64,000 nt of DNA. Origin: Bacillota bacterium. Lineage in GTDB: Bacteria; Bacillota; Clostridia; Oscillospirales; Ruminococcaceae. The stretch is taken from contig JAEZKF010000049.1 in assembly GCA_023415575.1 (NCBI GenBank), forward strand, positions 20,604-84,603, given 5' to 3'. The notes under the pieces were generated by a model. The model made no database searches, was not told the origin of the DNA, and saw nothing but the letters and a program-made list of their open reading frames with translations. The translations under genes were made by a program, and so were the position numbers. Of this stretch, positions 17,686-27,391 are shown piece after piece (the first letter of the stretch is position 1; every line of letters begins with the position of its first letter).

Positions 17686-20019
17686 TTATACCTGCACGAT
17701 GTCGAACATTCTGGAATAGAAGTCGCCAAAGAGGCGAACCTCTTCGTTGTAGCCTGTGCCGGAGAACTCATGCTTGAGCTTGATGCCGTAGTGGTTAAGC
17801 AGGTCGCCGCCCGCTCGGTAGAACTCATCGCACATGGCAAACATATAGTGGGCGGATAGTACTGTGTGAATGACTCCGTCCCCGCGAATCTCCACGGGCA
17901 GGACGTTGTTTATGAGCTCGCCGAGCGCCTTGACATTGACGTACTGCCTGCGTCCGGTTACCGTATAGTCACGCTCGTCGTCAAGGCCCGTAAGCCTTAG
18001 CACCTCGCTGCCCCGGCCCGTTTTACTCAGGATTTGGAACAGACCAGCAACCGCCTGCCTTTGGTCAGGCAAAACACACAGCCACACTAACTTATCGGGG
18101 TCACAGTGGGCACGAAGGCGGTAGAACCTCCCGTACTGAAACAGCCTGCGGCGCGCCTTGTAATAGGCAACCTGCTCCTTGATGACGGTCTTGTCAAAGT
18201 GGCTGAGCTTTGTCAAATCAAGCTCATACCCAAAGCACCCGAAGGCCGCGACGTTAAAGCGGGTTTCAATCGGGGTGTTGCGCAAGGACGAGCTGTGCGG
18301 GCTCTGCGATACATGGGCGCCCATGGTGGAAAGCGGATAGCCGTAACTCGTGCCCTGCTGGATGGAAAGGCGGCAGATGGGGTCGGTGTTGTCGCTGGTC
18401 CAGGTCTGCGGCATATAGCAGAGCATTCCGAGGTCAAACCGGTTGCCGCCCGATGAGCAGGATTCAAACAGAATCTTCGGGAACCGCTTGGTGAGCGCTT
18501 CTAATATCTCATACAGGCCGAGTACATAGCGGTGGAAGAACTCGCCCTGTCTATCCGGCGGAAGGCTTGGAGAGTACATATCCGAGAAGTTGCGGTTCAT
18601 ATCCCACTTGATGTACTCGATGTTTGCGCTGGAAAACACATTGGAGAGGGTTTCGATTAGGTAGTCACGAACCTCCTTTTGGGTGAGGTCAAGTATAAAC
18701 TGGTTTCGGCCCATGCTCGGCTTGCGGCCGGGCGCCTTCACCGCCCAATCGGGGTGGGTGCGGTAGAGGTCGCTGTCCTCGCTCACCATCTCTGGCTCCA
18801 CCCACAGGCCGAACTTCATACCGAGCTTATTGATCTTCTCGGCGAAGCCCGAAAGGCCCGCGGGCAGCTTTTTTTCATTGACAACCCAGTCGCCGAGTGA
18901 GGAGGTATCATCATCCCGCCTGCCGAACCAGCCGTCGTCCAAAACGAACATTTCTATGCCCATCTCCGCCGCCTCCTTGGCGATGGAGAGAAGCTTATTC
19001 TGGGTAAAGTGAAAGCTTGTGGCCTCCCAGTTGTTGATGACAATCGGGCGCTCCTTATACTGCCACTCGCCGCGCACGATGTGCTCATTTACAAATCGGT
19101 GCATGTTGTACGAAAGGCCGTTGAGCCCCTCCTCAGAATAGGTGAGCACCGCCTCAGGGGTGTAAAAGCTCTCGTTCGGCGGCAAAACCCATGCAAAGCT
19201 GGAGGGGTTGATGCCGGTGAGCAGGCGGGTCTTGCCCGTATAGGTCACCTCGCAGATTTCACTGTGGTTGCCGCTGTAAACAAGATTTGTGGCGTAACAC
19301 CGGCCTGTCTCCTCGGTGCAGCCGTCGGCGGTGAGCATGACAAAGGGGTTGTGGCGGGCAGAGCTCACCCCCATCTTGGAGTCGGACACAAGGGTGCCCT
19401 GACACAATCTGCGGCTGTTCATGCCGCGCTCGTTGTTCCATATGCCGTCAAAGGTGACGAAGGAGTAATTGCTGTCATACAAATCAAGCTGGGCGCTCAT
19501 CATGCGGCGGATGGTCAAGGGTTCGGTACTGAGGTTTGTCAACCGCGCATACCGGGTGATGACATCCTGCTTGGGGTAAACGGTGTAAAAAAGCACAAGC
19601 TGGGCGTTTATGGCCTCGTCAAACAGGGTAACCTCGGTGGTTGCGCAGGTGTTTTCGTCCCCTGTCGCCGAGGGTAGGCCCGGGATGGTGCCGCGCCCCT
19701 TGTAGGTCTTGTGGGACTGGTACTTAAAGTCGGTTACCATGCAGCCATTGCTTGCCACAAGCTCTATGGCGGGCTCGCGAAAGTCGCCCTTGCCAAGGCC
19801 GGAGTACTCTAAGCACTGGTCATCAAGGCCGATGCTCGGATGCTCCTGCTGATATGTAACCATCGAGCCGTACGGGACTGTGTTAGGCTGGGTGAGGCAG
19901 GAATAGTCCGCAAGCGGCCTTATGCGTGCGCCGTAGTAGAGGTTTTGCAGGTGCCCGGTCGGCAGCACGGACATGATATAGCTTGTGCGGCTGGTGTTTA
20001 GGTGAATAATCTGCTGCAT
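17686..20019 (-). CDS. Alpha-galactosidase (glycoside hydrolase family 36)
   Basis: 777 residues from the ATG at 20019, which follows GAAAGGGGAAC; a longer frame to 20073 lacks a site and overlaps a terminator. The order is an N-terminal beta-sandwich, then a TIM barrel with FVLDDGWFGRRDDD, FGLWVEPEMVS, the nucleophile motif KWDMNR, the ESCSSGGNRFD substrate loop and the acid/base region TSDNTDP, then a C-terminal beta domain. It cleaves terminal alpha-1,6-galactose from raffinose-type sugars. No signal peptide is seen, so it acts inside the cell. No transporter is adjacent; a terminator separates it from the upstream genes. Confidence 0.95.
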   Translation of the reverse strand: MQQIIHLNTSRTSYIMSVLPTGHLQNLYYGARIRPLADYSCLTQPNTVPYGSMVTYQQEHPSIGLDDQCLEYSGLGKGDFREPAIELVASNGCMVTDFKYQSHKTYKGRGTIPGLPSATGDENTCATTEVTLFDEAINAQLVLFYTVYPKQDVITRYARLTNLSTEPLTIRRMMSAQLDLYDSNYSFVTFDGIWNNERGMNSRRLCQGTLVSDSKMGVSSARHNPFVMLTADGCTEETGRCYATNLVYSGNHSEICEVTYTGKTRLLTGINPSSFAWVLPPNESFYTPEAVLTYSEEGLNGLSYNMHRFVNEHIVRGEWQYKERPIVINNWEATSFHFTQNKLLSIAKEAAEMGIEMFVLDDGWFGRRDDDTSSLGDWVVNEKKLPAGLSGFAEKINKLGMKFGLWVEPEMVSEDSDLYRTHPDWAVKAPGRKPSMGRNQFILDLTQKEVRDYLIETLSNVFSSANIEYIKWDMNRNFSDMYSPSLPPDRQGEFFHRYVLGLYEILEALTKRFPKILFESCSSGGNRFDLGMLCYMPQTWTSDNTDPICRLSIQQGTSYGYPLSTMGAHVSQSPHSSSLRNTPIETRFNVAAFGCFGYELDLTKLSHFDKTVIKEQVAYYKARRRLFQYGRFYRLRAHCDPDKLVWLCVLPDQRQAVAGLFQILSKTGRGSEVLRLTGLDDERDYTVTGRRQYVNVKALGELINNVLPVEIRGDGVIHTVLSAHYMFAMCDEFYRAGGDLLNHYGIKLKHEFSGTGYNEEVRLFGDFYSRMFDIVQV

Positions 20020-20044
20020 GGTGTTGTTCCCCTTTCGGTGAGAG

Positions 20045-20084
20045 ATAAAAAAACGCGCCGCCATGCTGCGCATGGCAGCGCGTT
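20045..20084 (-). terminator. Terminator after the DHHW gene
   Basis: Stems AACGCGC/GCGCGTT and CCATGC/GCATGG form a long imperfect hairpin (20052-20084), followed on the minus strand by seven T. It separates the acylation pair from the alpha-galactosidase gene. Confidence 0.88.
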
Positions 20085-20089
20085 AACCG

Positions 20090-21226
20090 TCACTGCGAGG
20101 TAATGCCGAGCTTTGCGGCATCGGTAGAATGCGAGAAGGTATCCACGTTATAAAGTATGAGCACCTGATCGTACTCGGAGACATCGATAAGGTTATCATA
20201 GGCCTGATTGATGTAGCGCAGGTCTACAAGGGTAACGGTGTCGTAGTAGTCAGCAAGCATCGGCGCGATGGCGTGGGCGTAGGAATCCTTGAAGATGAGC
20301 AGGTTATTGCCCGTACCGGCGTTGGTTTTGATGGTGACAATGGGCTGGTTCTGCCCGAGGAACATCGCGTACTGATCCTTCTTCTCCAAAAACTCGTTAA
20401 AGTACATGGAAGGGTATGTTGTGGTCTTTGACCCGTCAAACACCTCAACCTCGGTCTTTAGGTTTGAGCCGCGTTTTGTGTAGATGCTGATGATGTCGGG
20501 GGAAATACTGCGGTAGCCCACCTTGGAGTAGAGGGTGCCGTAGAAGTTGTGGGATACATGCTCGATGTTGTAGTTCTTCTTTTGCACGGCTAAAATGCCC
20601 ATGCGGTTTGCCGCCTCGGTAAAGGCGTAAAACGCACCGTTGGATGTCCAGTGGTGGTCGGTCCTGTAATAGATATACTCATCTTTGTTCTCATACAGTA
20701 CCTTGTAGATGTCAATTTCGTTGACAACGCCGCGCAGCTGCCTTGCAACCTCCTTGATGTAGGAGCGCTGGTCCCAGCTCTCCACCCCTTCGGGCAGCTT
20801 GTCCCTGTAAATCTCTTCTGCAGTCGGCACAAGCATAAGGTAGGTTGGCTTTTTATTCGTCTCAACAAAGGATTGGATTGCCTCAACGTTCTTTGCGGTC
20901 TTTTCTTCATCTGGCTCATCGGTCTTACCAATCAGGCGGTCGCCGCAGATGTAAACGCCATTGTTTTCGCGTTTTCCGATGCCATATTCAATATAGCCCT
21001 TGGCACTCACCCAGAGGTCTCTGCCGATAAAGTGGTCGGAAAACCAGGTCTCAAGGCCATTCATAAAGCTGCGGGATGTGATGGTTTTTATGGTAAGGCG
21101 CGGCCAGGCTGCCAGCGTGCGGTTCTCCATCTCGGAGAATGTGGCCTTTGGCGCCACAAAGGTAGCGATGGGCAGTCCCAGCAAAAACAGCGCCAAAAAG
21201 ATCATGGAAAAAATCTTTGCCTTCAT
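20090..21226 (-). CDS. DHHW family SGNH-like protein (AlgJ/AlgX-type O-acetylation partner)
   Basis: 378 residues. A single membrane anchor lies at about 4-25 (FSMIFLALFLLGLPIATFV), then an extracytoplasmic domain with YRTDHHWTSNGAFYAF near 196, the DHHW signature, and LIFKDSYAHAIAPML near 315 with the likely catalytic Ser. Family members act on the outer face, moving acetyl groups delivered by an MBOAT protein to a polysaccharide or other polymer. The MBOAT gene lies directly upstream with a 48-base gap, so the two form one operon ending in a terminator. Confidence 0.88.
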   Translation of the reverse strand: MKAKIFSMIFLALFLLGLPIATFVAPKATFSEMENRTLAAWPRLTIKTITSRSFMNGLETWFSDHFIGRDLWVSAKGYIEYGIGKRENNGVYICGDRLIGKTDEPDEEKTAKNVEAIQSFVETNKKPTYLMLVPTAEEIYRDKLPEGVESWDQRSYIKEVARQLRGVVNEIDIYKVLYENKDEYIYYRTDHHWTSNGAFYAFTEAANRMGILAVQKKNYNIEHVSHNFYGTLYSKVGYRSISPDIISIYTKRGSNLKTEVEVFDGSKTTTYPSMYFNEFLEKKDQYAMFLGQNQPIVTIKTNAGTGNNLLIFKDSYAHAIAPMLADYYDTVTLVDLRYINQAYDNLIDVSEYDQVLILYNVDTFSHSTDAAKLGITSQ

Positions 21227-21274
21227 AGCGGGAGTCTCCCTCTTTTTACTGTTTCATTCATTATTTATACCAGG

Positions 21275-22681
21275 TTAGAATCTGAAGTAGAGGAACGGGT
21301 TGTAGGTGGCATCCACGAGATAAGCCGTGCACAACAGCATCATTACAACCTGCAAAGCAACTGCAATGCCCTTTGTAAGGCCCGGGCGCCTGCGGTAGAG
21401 GCGCAGCGAGAGCTTATCCACCCAGTCAAGCGATAGAATAACGCTGAGGAAGAACACCAGCCAATAGGATGAGAACAGGTAAGTAAAGGTTCCGTCCGCT
21501 AAGGCCCTACCCTGTGTTCCGAACATCGCGCCGTAATACGCAAACATCTGTGTGATGTCGGTAAATTCAAACAGTACCCAACCGATTACCACCAAAAAGA
21601 AGGTATATAACCGTGTAATGCTAAACGGAATCTTATTAAGAATCTTTGATAAGAACAACTTTTCAATAATAAGTATTACGCCGTAGTACAGGCCCCACAG
21701 CACGAAGTTCCAGCTCGCGCCGTGCCACAGACCGGTGAGCATCCATACGATTAAGAGGTTCAGCACCATGCGCGGGGTACCCTTGCGGTTACCGCCAAGC
21801 GGGATGTAGACGTACTCGCGAAACCACGTGCCCAGCGTCATATGCCACCTGCGCCAAAACTCGGTGACACTCTTTGATACATAGGGATAATCAAAGTTTT
21901 TGGGGAATTTAAAGCCGAGCATCCGCCCCATGCCGATTGCCATATCGGAGTAACCGGAAAAGTCAAAATAGATCTGCATGGTAAAGGCGAGGATGCCAAA
22001 CCACGCGGTGGCAACCGAAAGCTCGGATGCGGGAATCTCCTTGATGCGCGTCCACAAGGCACCGACGTTATTTGCAAGCAGAACCTTTTTGGCAAGGCCC
22101 TGAATAAAGAGGCCCGCACCGTCGCCGAGGTTTAGAACAAAAACCTTGCGGTGGGCAAGTTCGCGCTGAACATCTCCGTAGCGGACAATCGGTCCCGCAA
22201 CAAGCTGCGGGAACATCGAAACGTATGCGGCGTAGTCTATAAAGCTCTTTTGCTCCGGCACATTTCTGCGGTAGAGGTCGATGGTATAGCTCATGCTCTG
22301 GAAGGTGTAAAAGGAGATGCCGATGGGCAGCGCTATCTTCGGGTCCTTAATGGTAAGACCGAGAAGGGCATTGAGGTTCTGCACCACAAAGGAGTTGTAC
22401 TTAAACACCGCAAGTATAGACATGTTGATGACAATAGATGTCAAAAGGACTGCAAGCCTTACCTTGTTGTTGTGGTCAAAGCGGGTCATCACACGGCCGC
22501 AGGTGTAGTCTACTAGCACGGTAAAGGTCATGAGGAAGATGTACACCGGCTCTCCCCACGCGTAGAAAACAAAGCCGGAAACAAACAACACGAAGTTGCG
22601 CGCTTGTTTGGGCACTAAGTAATATATCAGCAGTACCACAGGCAGGTACAGGTAGAGAAATGTCAAGCTTGAAAATACCAT
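21275..22681 (-). CDS. MBOAT family O-acyltransferase (AlgI/PatA-like)
   Basis: 468 residues, polytopic, about 10-12 membrane helices. The MBOAT landmarks are RRWHMTLGTWFREYVYIPLGG near residue 280 and the catalytic His region WMLTGLWHGASWNF near 315-330, along with an N-terminal SLTFLYLYLPVVLLIYYLV segment. It carries an activated acyl group across the membrane for transfer to a cell-surface polymer. Paired with the DHHW protein, as in alginate or peptidoglycan acetylation systems. The acceptor polymer is not known; no glycosyltransferase genes are nearby. Confidence 0.92.
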   Translation of the reverse strand: MVFSSLTFLYLYLPVVLLIYYLVPKQARNFVLFVSGFVFYAWGEPVYIFLMTFTVLVDYTCGRVMTRFDHNNKVRLAVLLTSIVINMSILAVFKYNSFVVQNLNALLGLTIKDPKIALPIGISFYTFQSMSYTIDLYRRNVPEQKSFIDYAAYVSMFPQLVAGPIVRYGDVQRELAHRKVFVLNLGDGAGLFIQGLAKKVLLANNVGALWTRIKEIPASELSVATAWFGILAFTMQIYFDFSGYSDMAIGMGRMLGFKFPKNFDYPYVSKSVTEFWRRWHMTLGTWFREYVYIPLGGNRKGTPRMVLNLLIVWMLTGLWHGASWNFVLWGLYYGVILIIEKLFLSKILNKIPFSITRLYTFFLVVIGWVLFEFTDITQMFAYYGAMFGTQGRALADGTFTYLFSSYWLVFFLSVILSLDWVDKLSLRLYRRRPGLTKGIAVALQVVMMLLCTAYLVDATYNPFLYFRF

Positions 22682-22715
22682 CTATCTGCTACGTCCTTCC
22701 ATCGGTTTCGGTTTA

Positions 22716-23312
22716 TCATACCGTTTTTTGCTTTAGCTTTTGCACAGTAGCTTTGTACTGGTCGAAGGTGTAAAAGGCGTTTAACACCTCAACAAGCGCG
22801 TTTGCACTCAGGCGCTCGGGTAAGCAAAGCTCCTTTAGCAGGCTGCGGCGCAGGGTTGCGCTGCCCTTGCCGCCTGCAAGCCCGTCCTCGTACAAATCAA
22901 GCTTTGTGATGCGCGGGCCAAGCTGCGGCTCATCCAGCGGGGTGATTCCCGCCTGCTTGATTGCAGCGAGGATTTTCTCCTTTTCAATGCCCTCCACGCC
23001 GAGCTTGCCCTCCTTAGAGGGGGTAACCTTTCGCTTCTCCTTGCCTAGTACATCGGGGATGTAAGCGTGCAAAACCTGCCCGTCGGATATTGCCCCTTTA
23101 AGATAGGAGCGGATTTGAAAGCCCGCTCGGTCGGAATCGGTGAGGATGAGGATACCCGTCTTTTTGGCAAGGGCGCGGATTAGGTCGAGCTTTTCGGGGT
23201 CCTTATAGATTGCAAAGCCCCCTGTTTCGATGATGACCGCATCGATGATGGAGGAAAGCTTAATCTTATCGTACTTTCCTTCCACTATAACAGCCTGAGA
23301 TAGTTTAATCAA
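22716..23312 (-). CDS. Toprim-domain protein, ribonuclease M5-like (DUF4093 group)
   Basis: 198 residues. An N-terminal Toprim domain has the Glu motif QAVIVEGKYDK near 7-17 and LILTDSDRAGFQIR near 55-70 with the DxD pair, as in ribonuclease M5 and primases. The C-terminal 100 residues match the DUF4093 extension of clostridial M5-like proteins. RNase M5 matures 5S rRNA; that role here is by homology. The start is a TTG at 23312 that overlaps the holA stop (TTGA), implying translational coupling. Confidence 0.82.
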   Translation of the reverse strand: MIKLSQAVIVEGKYDKIKLSSIIDAVIIETGGFAIYKDPEKLDLIRALAKKTGILILTDSDRAGFQIRSYLKGAISDGQVLHAYIPDVLGKEKRKVTPSKEGKLGVEGIEKEKILAAIKQAGITPLDEPQLGPRITKLDLYEDGLAGGKGSATLRRSLLKELCLPERLSANALVEVLNAFYTFDQYKATVQKLKQKTV

Positions 23313-24367
23313 GGTTTTCCCTCTTTCGCCCGCAGCATCAGCAGGCGCATGACCGCCTGCTCCAATAGCACATAGCCGTCGGCCTTGCTGCTCTTTAAAT
23401 CATAGTCGCAGGAAAGCAGGATATCCAGTGCGCCGGCAAGATAGCGTTTCGAAAGCTTTGCGGCGTCCTTTTGCACATAGTAAAACCGGTTGGGATTGCC
23501 CTTGTAGCCAAAGTCTGCAAACACCTCTTTGCCGCTCTTGCCGACCTGCTCACCCAGCTTTGCCCGATAAAAATCAATGTGCCCCGAAGCGAGGGCCGCA
23601 AGGACTGCGACAGGCTCTTCCCGCTTTGCGCGGTACTCCTCGATTAGGGAAAGGGCCTTAGTGCCGTTGCCCGAAGCGACCGCACCCGCAAGCTCGTACG
23701 CCATTGCGTCCGGCTCCTTTTCGCACATGAGCTCGACATCCTGCAGGGTAATCTCACCGCCCTGCCGGTAGGCGGTTAGGCGGTCAAGGTCGCTGACGAG
23801 CAAATCCATGCGGTAGCGGCTTCGTTCACATAGTAGCTTTGCGGCTGCCCCGTCAAGCTGTGCGCCCTGCTTTTCGGCGTAGCTGCGCGCGTAGCGGATT
23901 AAATCCTGCTCGGTGCGTGGGCGCAGTTCCGTCACCACGCCCACCTCGTCGGCGAGCTTGACAAACCGCTTCCATCTGGCAGACAGGCTTTTTTTGCCGC
24001 CGATGTCCTGAGAAAGGGTTGCAAATATGAGCACGGTGGTGTCCGGTATATCCTGCACAAGATCGCACAGACGTAAAAAGTCGTTCTCAGAGTACTGCTC
24101 GGCGTTAAAGTCAGAAACATACACGCACTTTTGCGCTGCGAACAGGGGCAGGGCCATGGCGGCATCGCAGATGGTGTCGACATCGGTCGCCTTGCAGTCA
24201 AACGGCATATAGTTAAAACCGGCCGCAGCGTCGGGTGCCGCCTTTTTGACCAGCCGGTCGATATATTGCTTTTTTAAATAGTCCTCCTCGCCGTACAAAA
24301 AGTACAGACGCGCACAGGGCTCGTTTTTAACATGCAGCCGAAACGACTGCTCATCGGTAAACGTCAA
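23309..24367 (-). CDS. holA: DNA polymerase III subunit delta
   Basis: 352 residues, normal for the delta clamp-loader subunit. The N-terminal AAA+-like domain begins with LYFLYGEEDYLKKQYIDRL near 22-40. The middle has DLLVSDLDRLTAYR and the C-terminal helical domain ends in LSCDYDLKSSKADGYVLLEQAVMRLL, shortened, characteristic of HolA. Delta opens the sliding clamp in the replisome. The start is TTG at 24367 with GGAGG nine bases upstream; it overlaps the end of comEC by 17 bases, the usual comEC-holA order. Confidence 0.95.
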   Translation of the reverse strand: MTFTDEQSFRLHVKNEPCARLYFLYGEEDYLKKQYIDRLVKKAAPDAAAGFNYMPFDCKATDVDTICDAAMALPLFAAQKCVYVSDFNAEQYSENDFLRLCDLVQDIPDTTVLIFATLSQDIGGKKSLSARWKRFVKLADEVGVVTELRPRTEQDLIRYARSYAEKQGAQLDGAAAKLLCERSRYRMDLLVSDLDRLTAYRQGGEITLQDVELMCEKEPDAMAYELAGAVASGNGTKALSLIEEYRAKREEPVAVLAALASGHIDFYRAKLGEQVGKSGKEVFADFGYKGNPNRFYYVQKDAAKLSKRYLAGALDILLSCDYDLKSSKADGYVLLEQAVMRLLMLRAKEGKP

Positions 24368-26642
24368 TCGTCGTATCCTCCAATCTCAGGCCCCCGCCCT
24401 TGCTGCAGTGCAGCCGAAGCGGGTTGTCGCCGTCGGGCGACAGGATAACCTTGTTTGAAAGCTCCTTTGCATGCTTTACTGCAAGGGCCTCGCTTAGTAT
24501 GTAATACTTCGCCTTAATTCGGTCTATGTTTTCGGGCATCCTGCCGCTAATGACACAAACATCGGGTGATAAAAATTGCGCGGGCAGGCGCGCTGCATTC
24601 GCGCCGCTATATAAAAACAAAACAGAAACATCGTTTGCCGTAAGAAATAGGGCAGCCTTGTTTTTCTCACGCTTGTCCACATAACAGACAACATCATCCA
24701 GCAACACATGGGTGGTGATGTCGCCCATCCTAAGCAGGTTTGCCCCTTCGGTTTGCCTAAGCAGCTCCTTTGAGCGGATGGTGTCGTCTGCTATCAGGGT
24801 TGCCGCTACCTCTGCGCGTTTGGTTGTCTCCCGCACCACCACGGCCGCTGAATCAGTTAGGCAGGGCGTCAGCAGCAGGTCTGCAATTAGCGCGTTGTCG
24901 GTTAAGTAGTAGGCTGCTCCGCTTGCGCGGTTTTTGGTGTCAGTGCCGGCTATAATCGCCGCATGGCCCGCTTGGTGAACAACAGCAGTCTGAGAAACGG
25001 CACTGTCGGGGAAGGCGATGATAACATCAAGGCTGTTGTCGGTATAGGCAAACCACACACCGATGCAAACCGACAATAGCGTAAGGCCAAGGAGTGCTGG
25101 AATGTGGCTGGTCTTTCGCCTGATAAGCCTTACCGCAACAACGCAGAGCAGAAACAGGGCGGTTATCAGGCAGACGGCTATCACCGTAACCCGGGCCCAG
25201 GCAAAGTCAAGTGCTCCAAAGAAGTCGGAGATGCGCAACACCACAAGCATGATAATGCGCGTGCAAAAGCCTAAGGCCTGCGCTAAAGCCGAAATCCCTG
25301 CAACTCCCGCAATGCCGGTAAGCAACGTCAATACCGTCAGGGCGGGGACAAACGGGATAACCAAGACGTTTACCACCGGGCCGATGAGGGAAACCTCGCC
25401 GAACACGGCGGCAATCACGGGGTAGGTAAACAAGGTAGCACTAATGGACAAGGTAGCGCCCTGCACCGCCCACTGGGCACGCTGCCACAGCCACGGAAGA
25501 TACCGCTTGCACAGCGCATCCAATGCCGGGGCTAGCACAAGAATGGCCAGAGTCGCAGCAAAGGACAATACAAAGGAAAGCGACAGTAAAGCAGCCGGAT
25601 TTACGATGCAGATAATCAGCGCAGAGAATGCGATGGAGTTAAGCGCGTCATACCTGCGGCGAAACAGCTTTGCTACGCACTGGGCGCTTGCCATAATACA
25701 CGCGCGCACTACCGATGCGGTAAAGCCCGTAAAGGCGGCAAAAAGCAAAAGTGCCAATAGGCAAAGGGCTGCGCTTATCCTTCTCGGACACCTAAGTAGT
25801 GTTAAAAACGCAAGTAAAAACTGCATGAGTATGGTCACATGCAGTCCGGAAACCGCAAGCAGGTGGCTAAGTCCCGATGCGCGAAAGGAGCGGATGACGG
25901 TCTGTGGCACACCGTTTTTGTCACCGGTCAGGATGGCTGCTGAAACAAGACCCGCATCCCCGCCCACCGCGCGGGCGATAGCCGTGTTAACCCGGTCGCG
26001 CAGGCTGCGCAGCTGTGCAAGCAGTGAATGCCGCTCGGGGCTTTGGTAGGCTATATCGCCGTAGGCGTAGCTAAAGGCCATGATGCCGTCTGCGTCGCGG
26101 ATGACATAGGGGCTGTTGTTTGCAACCGGATAGGGCTGAGTGATGTTGACCTCGGCGGTGAGGGTATCGCCGTATGTCGCGTCTAAGGGTGCAGGTACTG
26201 TCAGCCGCATACGGACAGCCTGAGGCAGGCTTTTATCGTTGACATACCGTTCGGTAGCGGGGGCGTACACCGCTATGCTCTTAGTTGTTACAACGTAGTG
26301 ATAGCGGCTGCCGCTTGTGCCGGCAGTATCGTCAAGGCGTGCTGTAATCATCGCCTTTTGCTCGTACAGGGGCGTAATCCTACTTGGGATTGTCACGGTT
26401 CGGAAAGCCGAGTATAACACCCCGAACGTAAAGGCCACGCAGCACAAAAGCACAATGCGCAGGACATTCTTACTCGGACGCAAAAAGGCGCAGCCCAAGC
26501 AAACCGCGATGGGAACAACCACCGAGATGACGGGTAAGACCTCCGGCCGATACCATCTACCCGAAAACGAGGTAAATAGGAAAATGACCGCAAGCGATAT
26601 GAGATAGGCGCACCCTATTACCGGCAGCGGTCGTTTAATCAT
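24351..26642 (-). CDS. comEC: ComEC/Rec2 family DNA uptake channel protein
   Basis: 763 residues from the ATG at 26642 (MIKRPLPVIGCAYL); a GTG at 26654 is in frame and cannot be excluded. Many membrane helices. The central competence domain has HLLAVSGLHVTILMQF near 265 with the family's SGLHV motif and SFVLSFAATLAILVLAPAL. The C-terminal 250 residues correspond to the beta-lactamase-like domain, but the metal ligands typical of that domain (HxHxDH) are not visible, so this part is probably inactive. It would carry single-stranded DNA across the membrane; no pilus genes are in the window. Confidence 0.9.
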   Translation of the reverse strand: MIKRPLPVIGCAYLISLAVIFLFTSFSGRWYRPEVLPVISVVVPIAVCLGCAFLRPSKNVLRIVLLCCVAFTFGVLYSAFRTVTIPSRITPLYEQKAMITARLDDTAGTSGSRYHYVVTTKSIAVYAPATERYVNDKSLPQAVRMRLTVPAPLDATYGDTLTAEVNITQPYPVANNSPYVIRDADGIMAFSYAYGDIAYQSPERHSLLAQLRSLRDRVNTAIARAVGGDAGLVSAAILTGDKNGVPQTVIRSFRASGLSHLLAVSGLHVTILMQFLLAFLTLLRCPRRISAALCLLALLLFAAFTGFTASVVRACIMASAQCVAKLFRRRYDALNSIAFSALIICIVNPAALLSLSFVLSFAATLAILVLAPALDALCKRYLPWLWQRAQWAVQGATLSISATLFTYPVIAAVFGEVSLIGPVVNVLVIPFVPALTVLTLLTGIAGVAGISALAQALGFCTRIIMLVVLRISDFFGALDFAWARVTVIAVCLITALFLLCVVAVRLIRRKTSHIPALLGLTLLSVCIGVWFAYTDNSLDVIIAFPDSAVSQTAVVHQAGHAAIIAGTDTKNRASGAAYYLTDNALIADLLLTPCLTDSAAVVVRETTKRAEVAATLIADDTIRSKELLRQTEGANLLRMGDITTHVLLDDVVCYVDKREKNKAALFLTANDVSVLFLYSGANAARLPAQFLSPDVCVISGRMPENIDRIKAKYYILSEALAVKHAKELSNKVILSPDGDNPLRLHCSKGGGLRLEDTTIDVYR

Positions 26643-26782
26643 AGCTGTGACCACCGTCCCCCTAAAAAGAGGGACGGACTATTGCAAGACTTATTTTGTA
26701 AAGTGCTGTGGCAGTGGTGAGCGCGTTGTATAAAGGATAATCCGTTCATACCGTTTCACCTATGCTGTCATGCAGCGAAATA

Positions 26783-27322
26783 CTATTTGGGGAATACGGG
26801 CAGCTTCTCAAGGAACTGAATGTCGGTGCGGTCAGCTGCTTCGCCCTCCGCAAGAACCGCCATACGGCCTACCACCTTGCCGCCTGCCTGTTCCACCAGG
26901 CTTTCGAGTGCATTGAGGCTTTCTCCGGTGCTGATGACATCGTCAACAATCAGCACGCGCTTACCCTTGATGCAGTCAATGTCGGTGCGGTCAATGTACA
27001 GCTCCTGAATACGGGCTGTGGTTATCGACTTCACCTGTACGCGGATGGGGTCGGACATATAGAGCTTGGCAGATTTTCTGGCAAGCAGGTACTTCTTGCC
27101 CGACTGCCTGCTCATCTCATACGCAAGGGGAATACCCTTCGATTCCGCGGTAATCAGCACATCATGCTCCGGCGCAATCTTATTAAGCTCTGCTGCGCAG
27201 GCGATGGTAAGCTCAACATCCGAGAACATGACAAAGGCCGCAATGTCCAGATGCTCGTTGATGGGACAAAGAGGGAGCTCGCGTGTGAGTCCCGCAACAT
27301 GCAGGGTATAGGTATTACTCAT
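26783..27322 (-). CDS. Phosphoribosyltransferase family protein (adenine phosphoribosyltransferase-like)
   Basis: 179 residues. The PRPP-binding signature VLIVDDVISTGESLNAL lies near 128-145, and the N-terminal half has DVLITAESKGIPLAYEMSR as in Apt-type enzymes. It would convert a free purine base and PRPP to the nucleotide, or act as a regulator, as some clostridial homologues are annotated only as PRT proteins. GGAAGG lies upstream of the ATG. It follows hinT and alaS on the same strand. Confidence 0.82.
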   Translation of the reverse strand: MSNTYTLHVAGLTRELPLCPINEHLDIAAFVMFSDVELTIACAAELNKIAPEHDVLITAESKGIPLAYEMSRQSGKKYLLARKSAKLYMSDPIRVQVKSITTARIQELYIDRTDIDCIKGKRVLIVDDVISTGESLNALESLVEQAGGKVVGRMAVLAEGEAADRTDIQFLEKLPVFPK

Positions 27323-27391
27323 AGATAATCATAGTCCTTCCGGTCTTGTTATTAGGCAAGACACTTATTATAGAATGTGGGGTATATTTCA

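Noticed and set aside
24351..25100. Active metallo-beta-lactamase domain in ComEC
   Set aside because: The HxHxDH metal motif is missing, so only a degenerate domain is supported.
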